Source: Melastoma dodecandrum
Lineage: Eukaryota > Streptophyta > Magnoliopsida > Myrtales > Melastomataceae
Length of the DNA stretch: 64,000 nt
Reading direction: 5' to 3'
Assembly: GCA_029817715.1 (NCBI GenBank)
Contig: JARUPY010000473.1
Coordinates: 7,006,001 to 7,070,000 of the forward strand
Part shown: positions 34,775-45,555 of the stretch, one piece after another
Numbering within the stretch: the stretch's first letter is position 1
Layout of the letters: every line of letters begins with the position of its first letter
The notes under the pieces: model-generated
The model's database searches: none
The model's input: only the letters and a program-made list of their open reading frames with translations
Told to the model about the DNA's origin: nothing
Translations under genes and position numbers: made by a program

Positions 34775-35498
34775 TCAAGCATTAGTCACACCCCTGCCCC
34801 TGCCGACAAGTCTACGATTGGCAGTTGTCCCACAGCGATCAAGCAAAGCCCTGAGCTGAAAGGGTGGAATATCAGTAGAAAGCCACTGGTCCACTTCGAA
34901 TAGCACTTTGCTGCACCTCTTACGAAGTCTGGTGGAGGTTACTTCCACGTAATGGCAGTACCATCCATGGTTAGGCCCTGAGCCATCCGACGTGAGGTTA
35001 AGCCTACAGACCGACCCGCTCAGGCAAGGCCCACGCCCACTAAACACATCCAGGTTGCCTCGCTTGAAGTACTCTTGGGATGGTTCCATAATGCCCCACG
35101 ACTTCAGATCACCAACCCAGACCGATTGGCCAGATTCCTCCCCAGAGTAAGGCTTATCTTCGAGTCTGTTCCTGCCTTGATTATCGACCCCGTTTTCACG
35201 AAGATTGTTTAGACACACGTCTGCAACGGAATATAAGCACGAAACATTGAAACACTAGGCAAAGACTAAAATCTTACGATTTCCAATGGAAGTGATGAAT
35301 AATAAGAAAGACTAATTATGTTGACAGATGCACAAGCTATGTTTTTTGTAGACCAGAGAAGGTGACAGAAATTCAAAGAAAGCTAGGACAGGAATTTTAA
35401 GTTGAGGCACTAGAGAAACTCACATTAGGGTCCTCGGCTGCCCTCACCGCGGAGAGGAGGAGATAGAACAGGATTAACGGGAGGCGGCTAGTCACCAT
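34775..35498 (-). pseudogene. PLAT/LH2-domain stress protein, pseudogene
   Basis: Exon 1 (35498-35424) encodes a 25-residue signal peptide region, MVTSRLPLILFYLLLSAVRA then AEDPN, ending at a GTGAGT donor. Exon 2 starts at 35220 after TTGCAG. In the frame fixed by exon 1 it reads TCV, a TAA where the family has Tyr, then TIFVKTGSIIKAGTDSKISL. A frame change follows near 35120, after which the PLAT domain continues as SGQSVWVGDLKSWGIM, YFKRGNLDVFSGRGPCLSG, LNLTSDGSG and GWYCHYVEVT. Plant PLAT proteins are small secretory-pathway beta-sandwich proteins induced by abiotic stress. The premature stop and frameshift both lie at the start of the domain, so this copy should not make the protein. Its 3' end converges on the neighbouring tail-anchored gene. 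Confidence 0.82.
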
Positions 35499-36039
35499 CT
35501 GTGTTCCTTGGGTATTATTCTCAATATTAGAATGATGCTTCGAAGAAGATGTCCACAATTCTAGAGGGGTTAGTCCTACATACAAATCTAGGAGTCAGTT
35601 GCTGAAATATAAGCCATTGCCAGTCAAACAGCAGCTTGTTTTTAGGTGGTAAATACGTAAAAGAGGCTTTGAACTGTTAAAACCCAGAACGGGTAAAACA
35701 CAACAGATCCGGGATACAATCAAACTTCCGAGTTTCCCGTGCTTTTTAAGGCCTCATATCCCCATATATGAGACTATTGGACTTTCGTCTGGAAAGTTGC
35801 CAAAGAGTCCCCCGTGAGTGATATTTCTCAATATAAGTCTTCAAACTTTCTTGGTTCATATACAGCTAAGTGAAACATTCATCAACGTTTCAGTAAATCA
35901 CATTGCGTAATTTAGCAAATAAACCAACCATGTACAAGTATGATTCCTGTTCGATCCTATCTACACGTTCCATGCCCACGTACGAACCAGACATGCTCAG
36001 CCTGCATTTGACCTGACCAGCCACAACTTTATCCTCCCC
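35499..36039. other. Spacer, no gene recognised
   Basis: Presumed upstream region of the PLAT locus on the left and 3' region of the ATG3 locus on the right (both minus strand). No domain-bearing frame. Confidence 0.45.
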
Positions 36040-36527
36040 TTAATTGCTGGAACTGCCAAGGTCAAAATCCATTGTGAAGTCATACTCAATGGTTGGAATC
36101 ACTGAGGCCACAAGCTTTAGAAATAAGAACAAATACCTATAGAACAAGAGAATCAAATCCAGTTAGAAAGTCAGAAGCTTAATGTAAAAACAGCAAGGAG
36201 TCAAATGATGACGAATAAGGAGAGTACTTGTCAACTTCTGGTTCAACTCCCCGTGACATTAAGACACATCAATGATTTTCTTTATCACTGCACCGTGTCT
36301 GCAAGGATGTACAGATGCATGCTTCCCTGGCAAGTGAGGATGATCTTCAATCGTTAACTACAAATCAAGTCAAAAATGGAAACTCAAAATTTCTTTTTCC
36401 AAAAAGGAAAGCCAACCTCAAGTTAGATCTTCCACGCAAATAAAGAAGAAAAAAGAAACACAGAATTCCAAGATTTCAGTGTCAAACTCAACATCTTCGA
36501 TTTGTGAACTGTTAAGTTGAAATATTC

Positions 36528-36890
36528 TAATACGGGTTACTTGGGAGAACCCTTCCCAAAAGTCGACTCGAAGGATGGGAGTGCCCAAGGCCCATATATA
36601 CCCCACACCGGTCGCCCATACAACCGGTGTGGGACACTTTTCCCACGCATCATATCACCACGCTCCGCAGCCCGGCGCCCACGCGGGCCAAGCCAGAGGC
36701 TCAGTCTGCGTAGCTTGCCCGCGCCGCTCGCTTGCACTGCGCGGGTGGGTGGGCTCTGATACCCTTAATACGGGTTACTTGGGAGAACCCTTCCCAAAAG
36801 TCGACTCGAAGGAAAGGAGTGCCCAAGGCCCATATATACCCCACACCGGTCGCCCATACAACCGGTGTGGGACACTTTTCCCACGCATCA
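36528..36890 (-). mobile_element. TRIM (terminal-repeat retrotransposon in miniature) in an ATG3 intron
   Basis: Two 125-bp direct repeats, 36528-36652 and 36766-36890, differ at only two positions (near 36576). They flank a 113-bp middle. The perfect 5-bp duplication TATTC lies at 36523-36527 and 36891-36895. On the minus strand the LTR starts TGATGCGTGGGAAAAG and ends AACCCGTATTA. It is followed at once by AGGGTATCAGAGCCC (36751-36765), a methionine-initiator tRNA primer-binding site. There is no coding capacity, as expected for a TRIM. The near-identity of the repeats suggests a recent insertion relative to the other elements here. Confidence 0.93.
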
Positions 36891-38106
36891 TATTCGATTT
36901 TCCTGTCTCTCAAATTTGGCCCTACCCGAGAAACAATACAAAGAAGTGTTCACCTAGCCATGTCACTTTTTTCCAAAATCTCATATGATCATGCATGGAT
37001 CTTTGGGACCACACTTTGGGGGGGGGAGGGGGGTGCAATCACCTAGGACATGGTTGGTGGAGAAACAGCTTGATATCCGACATCCTACTTAAAATCTAAG
37101 AGAATTGCAGGCCCCCCAATCACTCTAAAATCTCACCATTTTCCGGGCATGATCTTGACTGACATCCTCAAGTACAAGCTCTGGTTGAAGCAGTTCCCTC
37201 GACTGCAAAATGGCAACAGAAGTAATATCAATCCAGAAATGAGGTGCTTCAAGTCAAAGTAAGTGTCAGAATAGATAATTAGTCAGGATAACATCACTTT
37301 TTAGTCCTGTACAGCCAAAAAGTGCATCAAAGGCCATCATCAGTGAAGTAATAGAAGATAACGCAAGGCAGAAGACCTCATCATATCCGGTCAATCAATT
37401 ACACTCGAGGGTTCTGACAATACTTGTCGCACCTATAAAGATGCAAATGATAGAAAAATCAAGTATTTGTAACCCATTTCGGTTCTAGTCAGCAGCATTA
37501 ACCTCTTTAAATTTTCCTTTTCTTTACAAATGTGCTTACGTGATGCTAACACCATAAGTCCGTGTTCGAAGAATATTGTCATCATCAGGTTCCTGTGCAA
37601 CCAGAGGCTGAAAGGTTGCCTGCAATCAAAATAAAATAATTAAATGAGCACCGTAAGTTATTTGAAGATGCTTTATGCATAATTAGATGATGGCTATTTT
37701 GCAACTTTGAGAGAAAATTTTCAACTTGGCAAGGACTTGAAAGCACAACTTCTACACGTTTCCTGGAATATGATTTTTGACCAATACAACAATACTGAAC
37801 TGGACAGACCCAAAACAATTAGAGCAGAAGTAAAACTGACAGGATCGTTCTTTAAAACTGTTAGGAATATATTCTTCCTCTTCTCCACCAAAACATATCC
37901 TCGTCCGATTTAGTTTCAAGAGTGGGATGGAATTTAAAAGGCTAGCAATGTACGAGAATCCGGTCTTTTTGGGGAATAATATCAAGCACGGGAAACACGG
38001 TACAGTACCTTTTGGCTTTCCATGGGTGGCCAGCCACCCATCGTTATCGTCGTTATCAAGCAGAGCTTCACCTCCCCAGCTTCGTACTCTTCCTCCACAG
38101 AAGCAG

Positions 38107-40627
38107 TGATGCGAAAAACACTCAAGTAAACTTGAACTTAAATAAATTAAGAAGAACCCGAACAAGATCTTGTTAGAACAACCTAGAACCCGGATACAAC
38201 GATTGTTGGCCCTTTGATTGTGACTAAGAGGGGATGAATTAGTCTTTTCATTCGAATACAACTTTCTCGACAAACTCACATAACCCTCACAGCGGAAGAT
38301 TTAGCTTCTGTGATTTACAGAAGATTTAGCTTCTGTGATTTACAGAAGCTTAAAGACAAACTGGAACACCAAGCTTTATAGTGGATCGGTGAATACACCT
38401 ACGTCCACTTTTGGCTGTTTTCACGAATAACTTGTAAGTAATAATTACAGTGTAGAAGTTTGAACTTTCTGTGGTGAAAGAAAATAATTTCTTTAACCAC
38501 GGGGCGGTAAAAGATTAACTTAACCAATGCGAGAAACTCTCTTGCTGAGTTTCAGATGCGTCTAGGTCGAATCACAAGGAAATCCACCAGACTCGGCGAG
38601 TAGAACCTTGACTGGAAGCTTCAGCCTTCTGTGACGCAGTAGCGGGCTGTCCCTTCTGTGAATCTGCGATCAGACTCGATGACGCTTCCTCCACGTGTTC
38701 GGACGTCTTCGAATGGGCTCCTCTTTTTATATTTTCGATTTAATCTGAAAAAACAAAAGAAAATAACCGTTTACAGAAGGCTGCAGTCCCTCACCACTTG
38801 TGCCTGCTACGGAAACCTTCTCTTGGATTTGTTGTACGTCAACTCGACATTACAGAAAGCTTCCCCGGCCAAGTCCTTCAGATTCCAGCCACCGACGCCT
38901 ACAGAGTGGCTTCACCAATACACACCTGCTGCAAACAAACAGACAACCAAATAACCAACTATAGAAGGTTGTAGGTTCCTCATCCCTTACGCCTACTATG
39001 GACTCCTTCTCTCCGACCAACTCTGTACGCCAACTTGCCAACCAGCGACCCTTCTCCCCAGGCCCCTGTTGCACGCAGTTCGACGTTACGAACAGTGTTC
39101 CAATCGAGTCCCTCGGTTCCGTAACCTCCGACGTCTCCGGAGCGGCTTCACCAACGCTCAACCTGCTGTAGTCATCTCCTGCGAGAAAGCTTGCCTAGAG
39201 AAATCATCTTGCACACTCACACATACGTTAAAATACCACAACAACGTTGTAGAAATGCCAAGACTGACCACGCTTAACTTAAAAACTAAAATGAATTATT
39301 TTTTACTTTTCCTTCATACAACGATTTTGTCCTTCTGTTATTAAGGAAATTTATTATTCCAAAATTAAAATACGACCAGATACATTCCCATAGTGCATAA
39401 AATGATTGGAAACAATTTCTATTTAATTTTGCATCAATCAGATTATCCAATCTCCAGATATTGCGTTATAGATGGTTGGAGCCAGATTTGGTCAACCACC
39501 TTCTATAGTGGAAAAGAAAAAATATTTTATTTCAAACCTAGGAATTTTGATTATATGGTTGTGCATTTATCCGTTAAAGACTTTCAAAATTAATTTTGTT
39601 TTATTTTGATGTTTTAATCCATAGATAGTGCACTATAGAAGGTTCGACGAGATCAATCAACCAACCCTCTATTAATGAAAACAATCAATCATTTATTTTC
39701 AAAAATAAAATAATTCGTTCCAGAGAACTTTGTTATTGCATCTGGACAAAATTTATGGGAAAAGTTTATTTGAAAGTGAATTATAAATAACGTTATCCAT
39801 TACAGAAGGTTAGATAGAAATTTACAAAAATAACAAAATAATTTCCTTGATTAGGAAAAATATTTTATTTTTGACTTTCAATCATTTATCTTTTCAGATA
39901 ACTATTTAATATTAATTCAAATAATATTCATAAGAATATTCCTCATTTGAATTAATAAGATAATCAATAATTAATTAATTATTAAAATATCTAATTATGA
40001 AAATATTTTCTAATCACGTCACTTGATCTGAAATGATCATTGGAGGATGAAGAAAATATTTTCGTGATATTTTTCCTTTGCTAGGAAGCATATCATCGTT
40101 ACAGGAGGATAGAGCTTCTATAAAATCATAGCAGGTCAAACATATTGTGTGACTCATCATGAAAACCATATCAACAGCGATGGCACCACCGTGAACGAAA
40201 GGCTGTGAACACTCTCAAGTTACCACACTTAGATTCTAAGCTAAGTGATACAGAGAATAGATAGAACAACTCAAGTTTAAACTTCCCAAAAGCTTTCTCT
40301 TTCTCCTTCTACATAGAACCCTTTAAAAGACATCGAAGAGAGTTCTGGACCAACTGCACTAAATGCACTAAATACACTCCCCACTAACCCTTTAGCCAAT
40401 TTCCCATTACCACCATCCCACTAACTTGATAAATAACTCTATTTAAGACTCTAAGACTTCAAATTCGTCCTTCCATGGGCTGGGTCTTAAGTAGGGGCCT
40501 TTATTTCTCCAAAATGCTTCAGACTTGCCCAAATGAAGCATTACTTGGTCCAATCCACTCCAGCACATTATAGGCCACAACTTCCTCATTGATTGTAACT
40601 TCTTCAATCTGGTTGTGGTGCGCATCA
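38107..40627 (-). repeat. Gypsy 3' LTR (left copy), split by a solo LTR
   Basis: The parts 38107-38203 and 40182-40627 together make about 540 bp. They align with 45556-45570 plus about 46027-46535 of the right LTR (shared AAGAAGAACCCGAACAAGAT, CAAAAGCTTTCTCTTTCTCC, CTTCCATGGGCTG). The left copy has about 24 bp (around 40387-40410) absent from the right copy. Confidence 0.88.
38204..40176. mobile_element. Long solo LTR (about 2 kb) nested in the gypsy 3' LTR
   Basis: Starts TGTTGGCCCTTTGATTGTG and ends ACCATATCAACA. It is flanked by ACGAT (38199-38203) and GCGAT (40177-40181). The uninterrupted right gypsy LTR has GCGAT at the matching site, so this is a 5-bp duplication with one later change. 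The 1973-bp insert has no coding domain. It contains many ACAGAAG/CTATAGAAGG-type motifs and a duplicated GATTTAGCTTCTGTGATTTA block at 38298-38345. The TGTTGG...CAACA ends and large size suggest a SIRE/Maximus-like copia LTR, which is inference. Confidence 0.8.
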
Positions 40628-42185
40628 TTCCCCCTTTATTGGAAAAGACTTGTCCTCAAATCTAAGGGGTCTTTATCATCCTCGTATGGTGCCAGGTCTT
40701 GAACATTGAAAGTTGTCGAAACTCCGTATTCCCTAGGGAGGTCGATTTTGCAGGCGTTATTATTGATCTGTTCCACCATACGAAAAGGACCTTCTGCTCG
40801 AGGCATGAGTTTATTCTTTCGCCTTGTAGAAAGCCTTTCCTTGCTAAGATGAATCCACACTAGATCACCAGGTTGGAAGATTCATTCCTTACGTCCCTGT
40901 TTCGCTTCTTCATGTATCTTTCATTTTGCTTCTCAATATTTGCTCGAATCTGCTGGTGGAGTTTCAGCATTGCCTCGGCTCGTTTCACAGCATCCATGTT
41001 CACGGCGTCCTTGCTTAGCATCGGTAACAGTTCAATAGGCACCCGCGGGTTAATACCATAAACTACCTCAAAGGGAGATGCTTTCGCAGTGATGTGAGGA
41101 GCTCGGTTGTATGCAAATTCAGCATGGGCAAGCTTGATATCCTAATCCTTTTGATTCTTTGACACCATTGTCCTAAGGATGGTCGCATTGTTCGATTAAC
41201 TACCTCCGTTTGGCCATCATTCTGAGGGTGACAACTGGTGCTAAAGAATAGTTTCGTCCCAAGCTTGTGCCACAATGTCTTCCAGAAGTAACTCAGGAAC
41301 TTTGCATCACGATCAGATACAATCGTTGTTGGAATACCATGCAGCCAAACAATTTTGTGAAAGTAGAGATCCGCAACATTAGTGGCATTGTTGGTCTTCC
41401 TACAAGGAATGAAATGTGCCACTTTCGAAAATCGATCAACAACCACCATAATGGAGTCCTTTTGTCGCTGTGCTTGTGGCCAAAGAACGAAGTCCATGCT
41501 GAAGGGCTCCCATGGACGATCTACCATCAGTAGAGGAGTGTAGAGGCCTTGTGGCTGGATATGACTCTTCGCTCGCTGACAAATGCTACACCGTCGAACT
41601 AGTACCTGGACGGCTTTGTTCATCCCTGGCCAATATAAATGTTCGTGCAACATTTCAAATGTCTTCTGCACTCCGAAATGGCAAGCAATTGCTCATCCAT
41701 GAACTTATCGAATCGACAACTCTCGAACGGAGCTTCGAGAAACGCATAGTTTTGAACCTCGAACTAGGAAACCATTGAGAAGATGGTAATGCTCCATTGC
41801 CTTGGTCAAACACTCGAGGTAAATCTCCTTGAAATCGTCATCGGTGGCATACAGCTCTTTCAGCGTCTCAAATCCAATAAACTTAGATTCCATTATACCG
41901 ATTAACGTCATTTTCCTTGATAAAGCATCCGCAACCATATTCATTGCTCCAGACTTGTGTTTCAGCACGAATGTGAATGTTTGAAGGAACTCCACCCATT
42001 TCGCATGTCGCTTGTTGAGCATTACCTGCCCATTTGTGTGCTTTAAAGCTTCGTGGTCTGTATGAAGTTCAAACTCTCGCGGCATCAGATACTGACTCCA
42101 ATTCTCCAATGCTCGAACTATTGCGAAAAACTCCTTGTCGTAAGTTGGATAGTTTAGTTGCGATCCATTCAGCTTTTCACTAAAG

Positions 42186-42530
42186 TAGGCGATCGGTTGA
42201 CCCTCTTGAAGTAGGACCCCTCCAATTCCTATCCCCGAAGCGTCACACTCCACCTCAAACATATTTTCAAAGTTCGAAAGTGCTAGAACCAGTGCCTCAC
42301 AAAGTCGTCTCTTGTGGTTTTCAAAACTCGTCTGGCTTCCGCTGTACATTCAAAGGTAGGCGATCGGTTGACCCTCTTGAAGTAGGACCCCTCCAATTCC
42401 TATCCCTGAAGCGTCACACTCCACCTCAAACATATTTTCAAAGTTCGAAAGTGCTAGAACCGGTGCCTCGCGAAGTCGTCTCTTGAGGTTTTCGAAACTC
42501 GTATGGGCTTCCGCTGTACATTCAAAGGTT
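42186..42530. repeat. Tandem duplication of about 171 bp in the gypsy RNase H region
   Basis: GTAGGCGATCGGTTGACCCT begins at 42186 and again at about 42356. The two copies match along their length through CGCTGTACATTCAAAGG with scattered substitutions. It duplicates the [20 protein letters not shown] segment. Confidence 0.85.
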
Positions 42531-43090
42531 GTTCCCTTCAGGCATTCGGTCAATGGTGCGGCAATGGTGATGTTTTGATGAACCGCCGATAGAATGAAGC
42601 AAGACTGTGGAAACTTCTAACATCATGGGTGGTCTTAGGAATTGACCAGTCTCGGATCGCTTCGATTGTGCTCTCGTCAACATTTGTTGATGTTAGCAAA
42701 GAGGTGTTGTTCTCGAAGCTTGGCGAATAGCCGTCAAAGATGTTCCAAGTGCTCATTTTCACTGCGACTATACACAAGAGTGTCGTCAAAATAAATAACG
42801 ACGAACTTGAGGAAAGGTCGAACTGGTTCATCATTCTCATGAGAATGCTAGGTGCGTTCGAGAGGCCGAAGGGCATAACAAGCCATTCATACAAGCCGAA
42901 CTTGGTCTTGAACGCCATCTTCCATTCATCTCCTTCTTTCATACGAATTTGGTGATATCCACTACGCAAATCCACCTTCGAGAAAACATGCGCCATACAG
43001 CAGCTCATCAAGCATGTCATTTAAACAAGGAATGGGAAACCTGTATTTGACCGTGATCTTGTTGATAGCGCGACTGTCCATGCACATTCT

Positions 43091-44196
43091 CCATGAACCA
43101 TCCTTCTTAAGCACGAGGATAGCAGGAACGGAACATGGGCTGAGACTTTCTCGCACAAACCCCTTTTGAATAAGCTCTTCCACTTGCCGTTGTTACTCCG
43201 TTACTTCTTCGGGATTGCAGCGATAGGCTGGTCTGTTGGGAAGCATCACCCCCGTAATGAGATTAATTTGATGTTGGATATCCCGCAATTGTGGAAGTCC
43301 TCTTGGCATCTCCTTCGGAAACACGTTCTCAAACTCCTGAAGTAATCTCTTTACTATAGGTGTGTAGTTGCTTCTACCTCCATGCGTACCTCGAGGATCA
43401 TCAAGACGTACATGTGCTCATTGCCTCGAACAGCCTTGATCAGCTCAACTTGCTTAGGAATTTGACTTTGAGCATCCTTCAGTGGCCTTGACGTGGCTGG
43501 TGCCGACAATGGTAGAAGCGTTATCTTCTTCTGGTCCATGGTGATATAGTAGGTATTCCGATACCCATCATGCATAGCTCATCGATCATATTGTCAAGGT
43601 CTTCCCAACAACAAGTGGCATGCGTCCATTGGCACGACATTCCCCATGAACCATCCTTCTTAGGCACGAGGATAGCGGGAACGAAACATGGGCTGAGACT
43701 TTCTCGCACAAACACCTTTTGAATAAGTTCCTCCACTTGCCGTTGCTGCTCTATTGCTTCTTCAGGATTGCAGCGATAGGCTGGTCTGTTGGGAAGCGTC
43801 ACTCCCAGAATGAGATCAATTTGATGTTGGATATCCCTCAATGGTGGAAGTCCTCTTGGCATCTCCTTCGGAAACACGTCCTCGAACTCCTGAAGTAATC
43901 TCTTTACTATAGGGTGTGTAGTTGCTTCTGCTTCCATGCGTACCTCGAGGATCATCGAGACGTACATGTGCTTATTACCTCGAACAGCCTTGATCAGCTC
44001 AACTTGCTTCGGAATTTGACTTTGAGCATCCTTCAGTGGCCTTGACGTGGCTGGTGGCGACAATGGTAGAAGCGTTATCTTCTTCTGGTCCATGGTGATA
44101 TAGTTAGTATTTCGATACCCATCATGCATAGCTCGTCGATCAAATTGCCAAGGTCTTCCCTACAACAAGTGGCATGCGTCCATTGGCATGACATCG
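43091..44196. repeat. Tandem duplication of about 553 bp at the start of gypsy RT
   Basis: CCATGAACCATCCTTCTTA occurs at 43091 and 43644. The copies run in parallel to GTGGCATGCGTCCATTGGCA at about 43613 and 44168. They share the protease-RT linker and the first RT block. Differences are scattered, so the duplication is not recent. Confidence 0.85.
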
Positions 44197-45555
44197 CAGG
44201 TCACCGTGTCCCTATAGATTTGACCAATAGACAAGGAGATGAGAACTTGTTTAGTTACCCGTATGTCGCTGTCCTTGTTTAGCCATTGAAGCTGGTAAGG
44301 TTAGGGGTGTGAATTCGTGGGCAACTTTAACTTCTCCACCATGGTAGTTGATGCTACATTGGTGCAGCTACCACTATCCACAATCACATGGCACACCTTC
44401 CCTTGTATGTGCAACGGGTTTGGAAGATGCGCTCTCGCTGGTCAGCCTCCTCCGGTACGACGTTTGCATTCAGAGCCTTGCGAACTACGAGCAATTCTCC
44501 CTCATCCGGCTCCTCGACATATTCTTTTTCGGCATCCCATATGGGTTCGTCTTCCCGAGATCCGTCATCATCGTCGTAGTCGGACAGCTCCTTGATGGTG
44601 ATGGTGCTTCGAGTTGGACATTCAGCTACGACATGTCCATAACCTTGGCATTTGAAGCATTTTCGGCCCCTTCCAGCTTCCTGGGATGGTTGGAATTCTT
44701 CTTTTCCTTTCTCCTTACTGGCTGCCAACGGATTAGATCGAGATGATGTATCGCCTTTGCTGGGAGGAAATGCCTTAGTAGCTGACCGTAGTGATGCTCG
44801 TTTCACTTGCTGCTTCTCAACCTTATGAGCATGGCTGCACATATCTCCAAAGCTCCAATAAGGTTGTAACTCCAACGCATATACTATTTGTGATTTGAGA
44901 CCTTTAATATATCTTGCAATGATCAGTTCCTGTGGCTCGGATATGTCACATTGTAACATGAGCTGTTCAAACTCGCGGGTGTACTCCGAAACTGAAGTTG
45001 ATTGTTACAGCGAATTTAACTTGAGGAAAAGGTCCTGAAGATAGCGTTCCGGTAAGAACCACTTCTTCAAGCTCGCTTCATTCTTTCTCATGAACGTATT
45101 TTCTCCTTACCCTCACGCTGCCTTTGGTGATTGAGATTCTCCTACCTCATACTTGCGTACTTGTGGAGACGGAGTGCCGCCATCTTAACACGCCTATCCT
45201 TAACTTGAACACCCTCTCGATTGTGTGGAGCCAATCAAGAACTTCTTCTGGATCTATCTTCCCTTCGAACTCTAGAATATCAACTCTTATTCCAAAAGAA
45301 CGAACAGGCTGACGTCGTCGATGGACCCCCCGTTGAAATTCCTCTTCGCTGGACATCTCCATGAATGGGTTGTCCTCCTCCGCTTGAACAGAAGACGAAT
45401 GTGAATGACCTTCCGACGTACCACGTTCGCTGAGAAGTTGTCGAAGTTGGCACCTTAGATTTGCTACTTCACGCTCCAAATGAATAGTGCGTGCTTCTTC
45501 AAGAGATAGGCCGCGTGGAACTCTTCCAGCCATAACCTCGTGCTCTAATACCAAT

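Larger units (their letters stand above)
40630..45554 (-). pseudogene. Gypsy gag-pol, broken by frameshifts and internal duplications
   Basis: From 45554 downwards on the minus strand there is gag with a coiled coil (SLEEARTIHLEREVANLRCQ) and the zinc knuckle CFKCQGYGHVVAEC near 44670. Next comes the pre-RT/RT start with FVPAILVPKKDGSW (43644-44129). RT continues (42550-43183) with [20 protein letters not shown] and FGLSNAP, and the catalytic IYFDDTLVYS survives in a shifted frame near 42800. RNase H (41705-42349) has [14 protein letters not shown] and TDHEALKH. Integrase (41063-41671) has the zinc finger part CSICQRAKS, then VVVDRFSKVAHF, SDRDAKFLSYFW and NDGQTEVVNRT. The tail (40636-40860) is GPFRMVEQINNNACKIDLP. 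Stops, shifts and two tandem duplications make it non-functional. Confidence 0.9.

Noticed and set aside
34775..35218. Intact 147-residue protein
   Set aside because: The frame is out of register with the signal-peptide exon for the first part of the domain, and the true frame has a stop codon, so it is a pseudogene.
36751..36765. tRNA-Met-like sequence
   Set aside because: The TGGTATCAGAGC-type strings here, at 45542 and at 58046 are retroelement primer-binding sites next to LTRs or promoters. They are about 13-15 nt and not tRNA genes.
36536..36988. Coding frames across the TRIM on both strands
   Set aside because: They arise from duplicated LTR sequence and do not correspond to any protein family.
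40443..40628. Separate small gene at the gypsy 3' end
   Set aside because: It lies wholly within the LTR sequence duplicated at 46340-46535.
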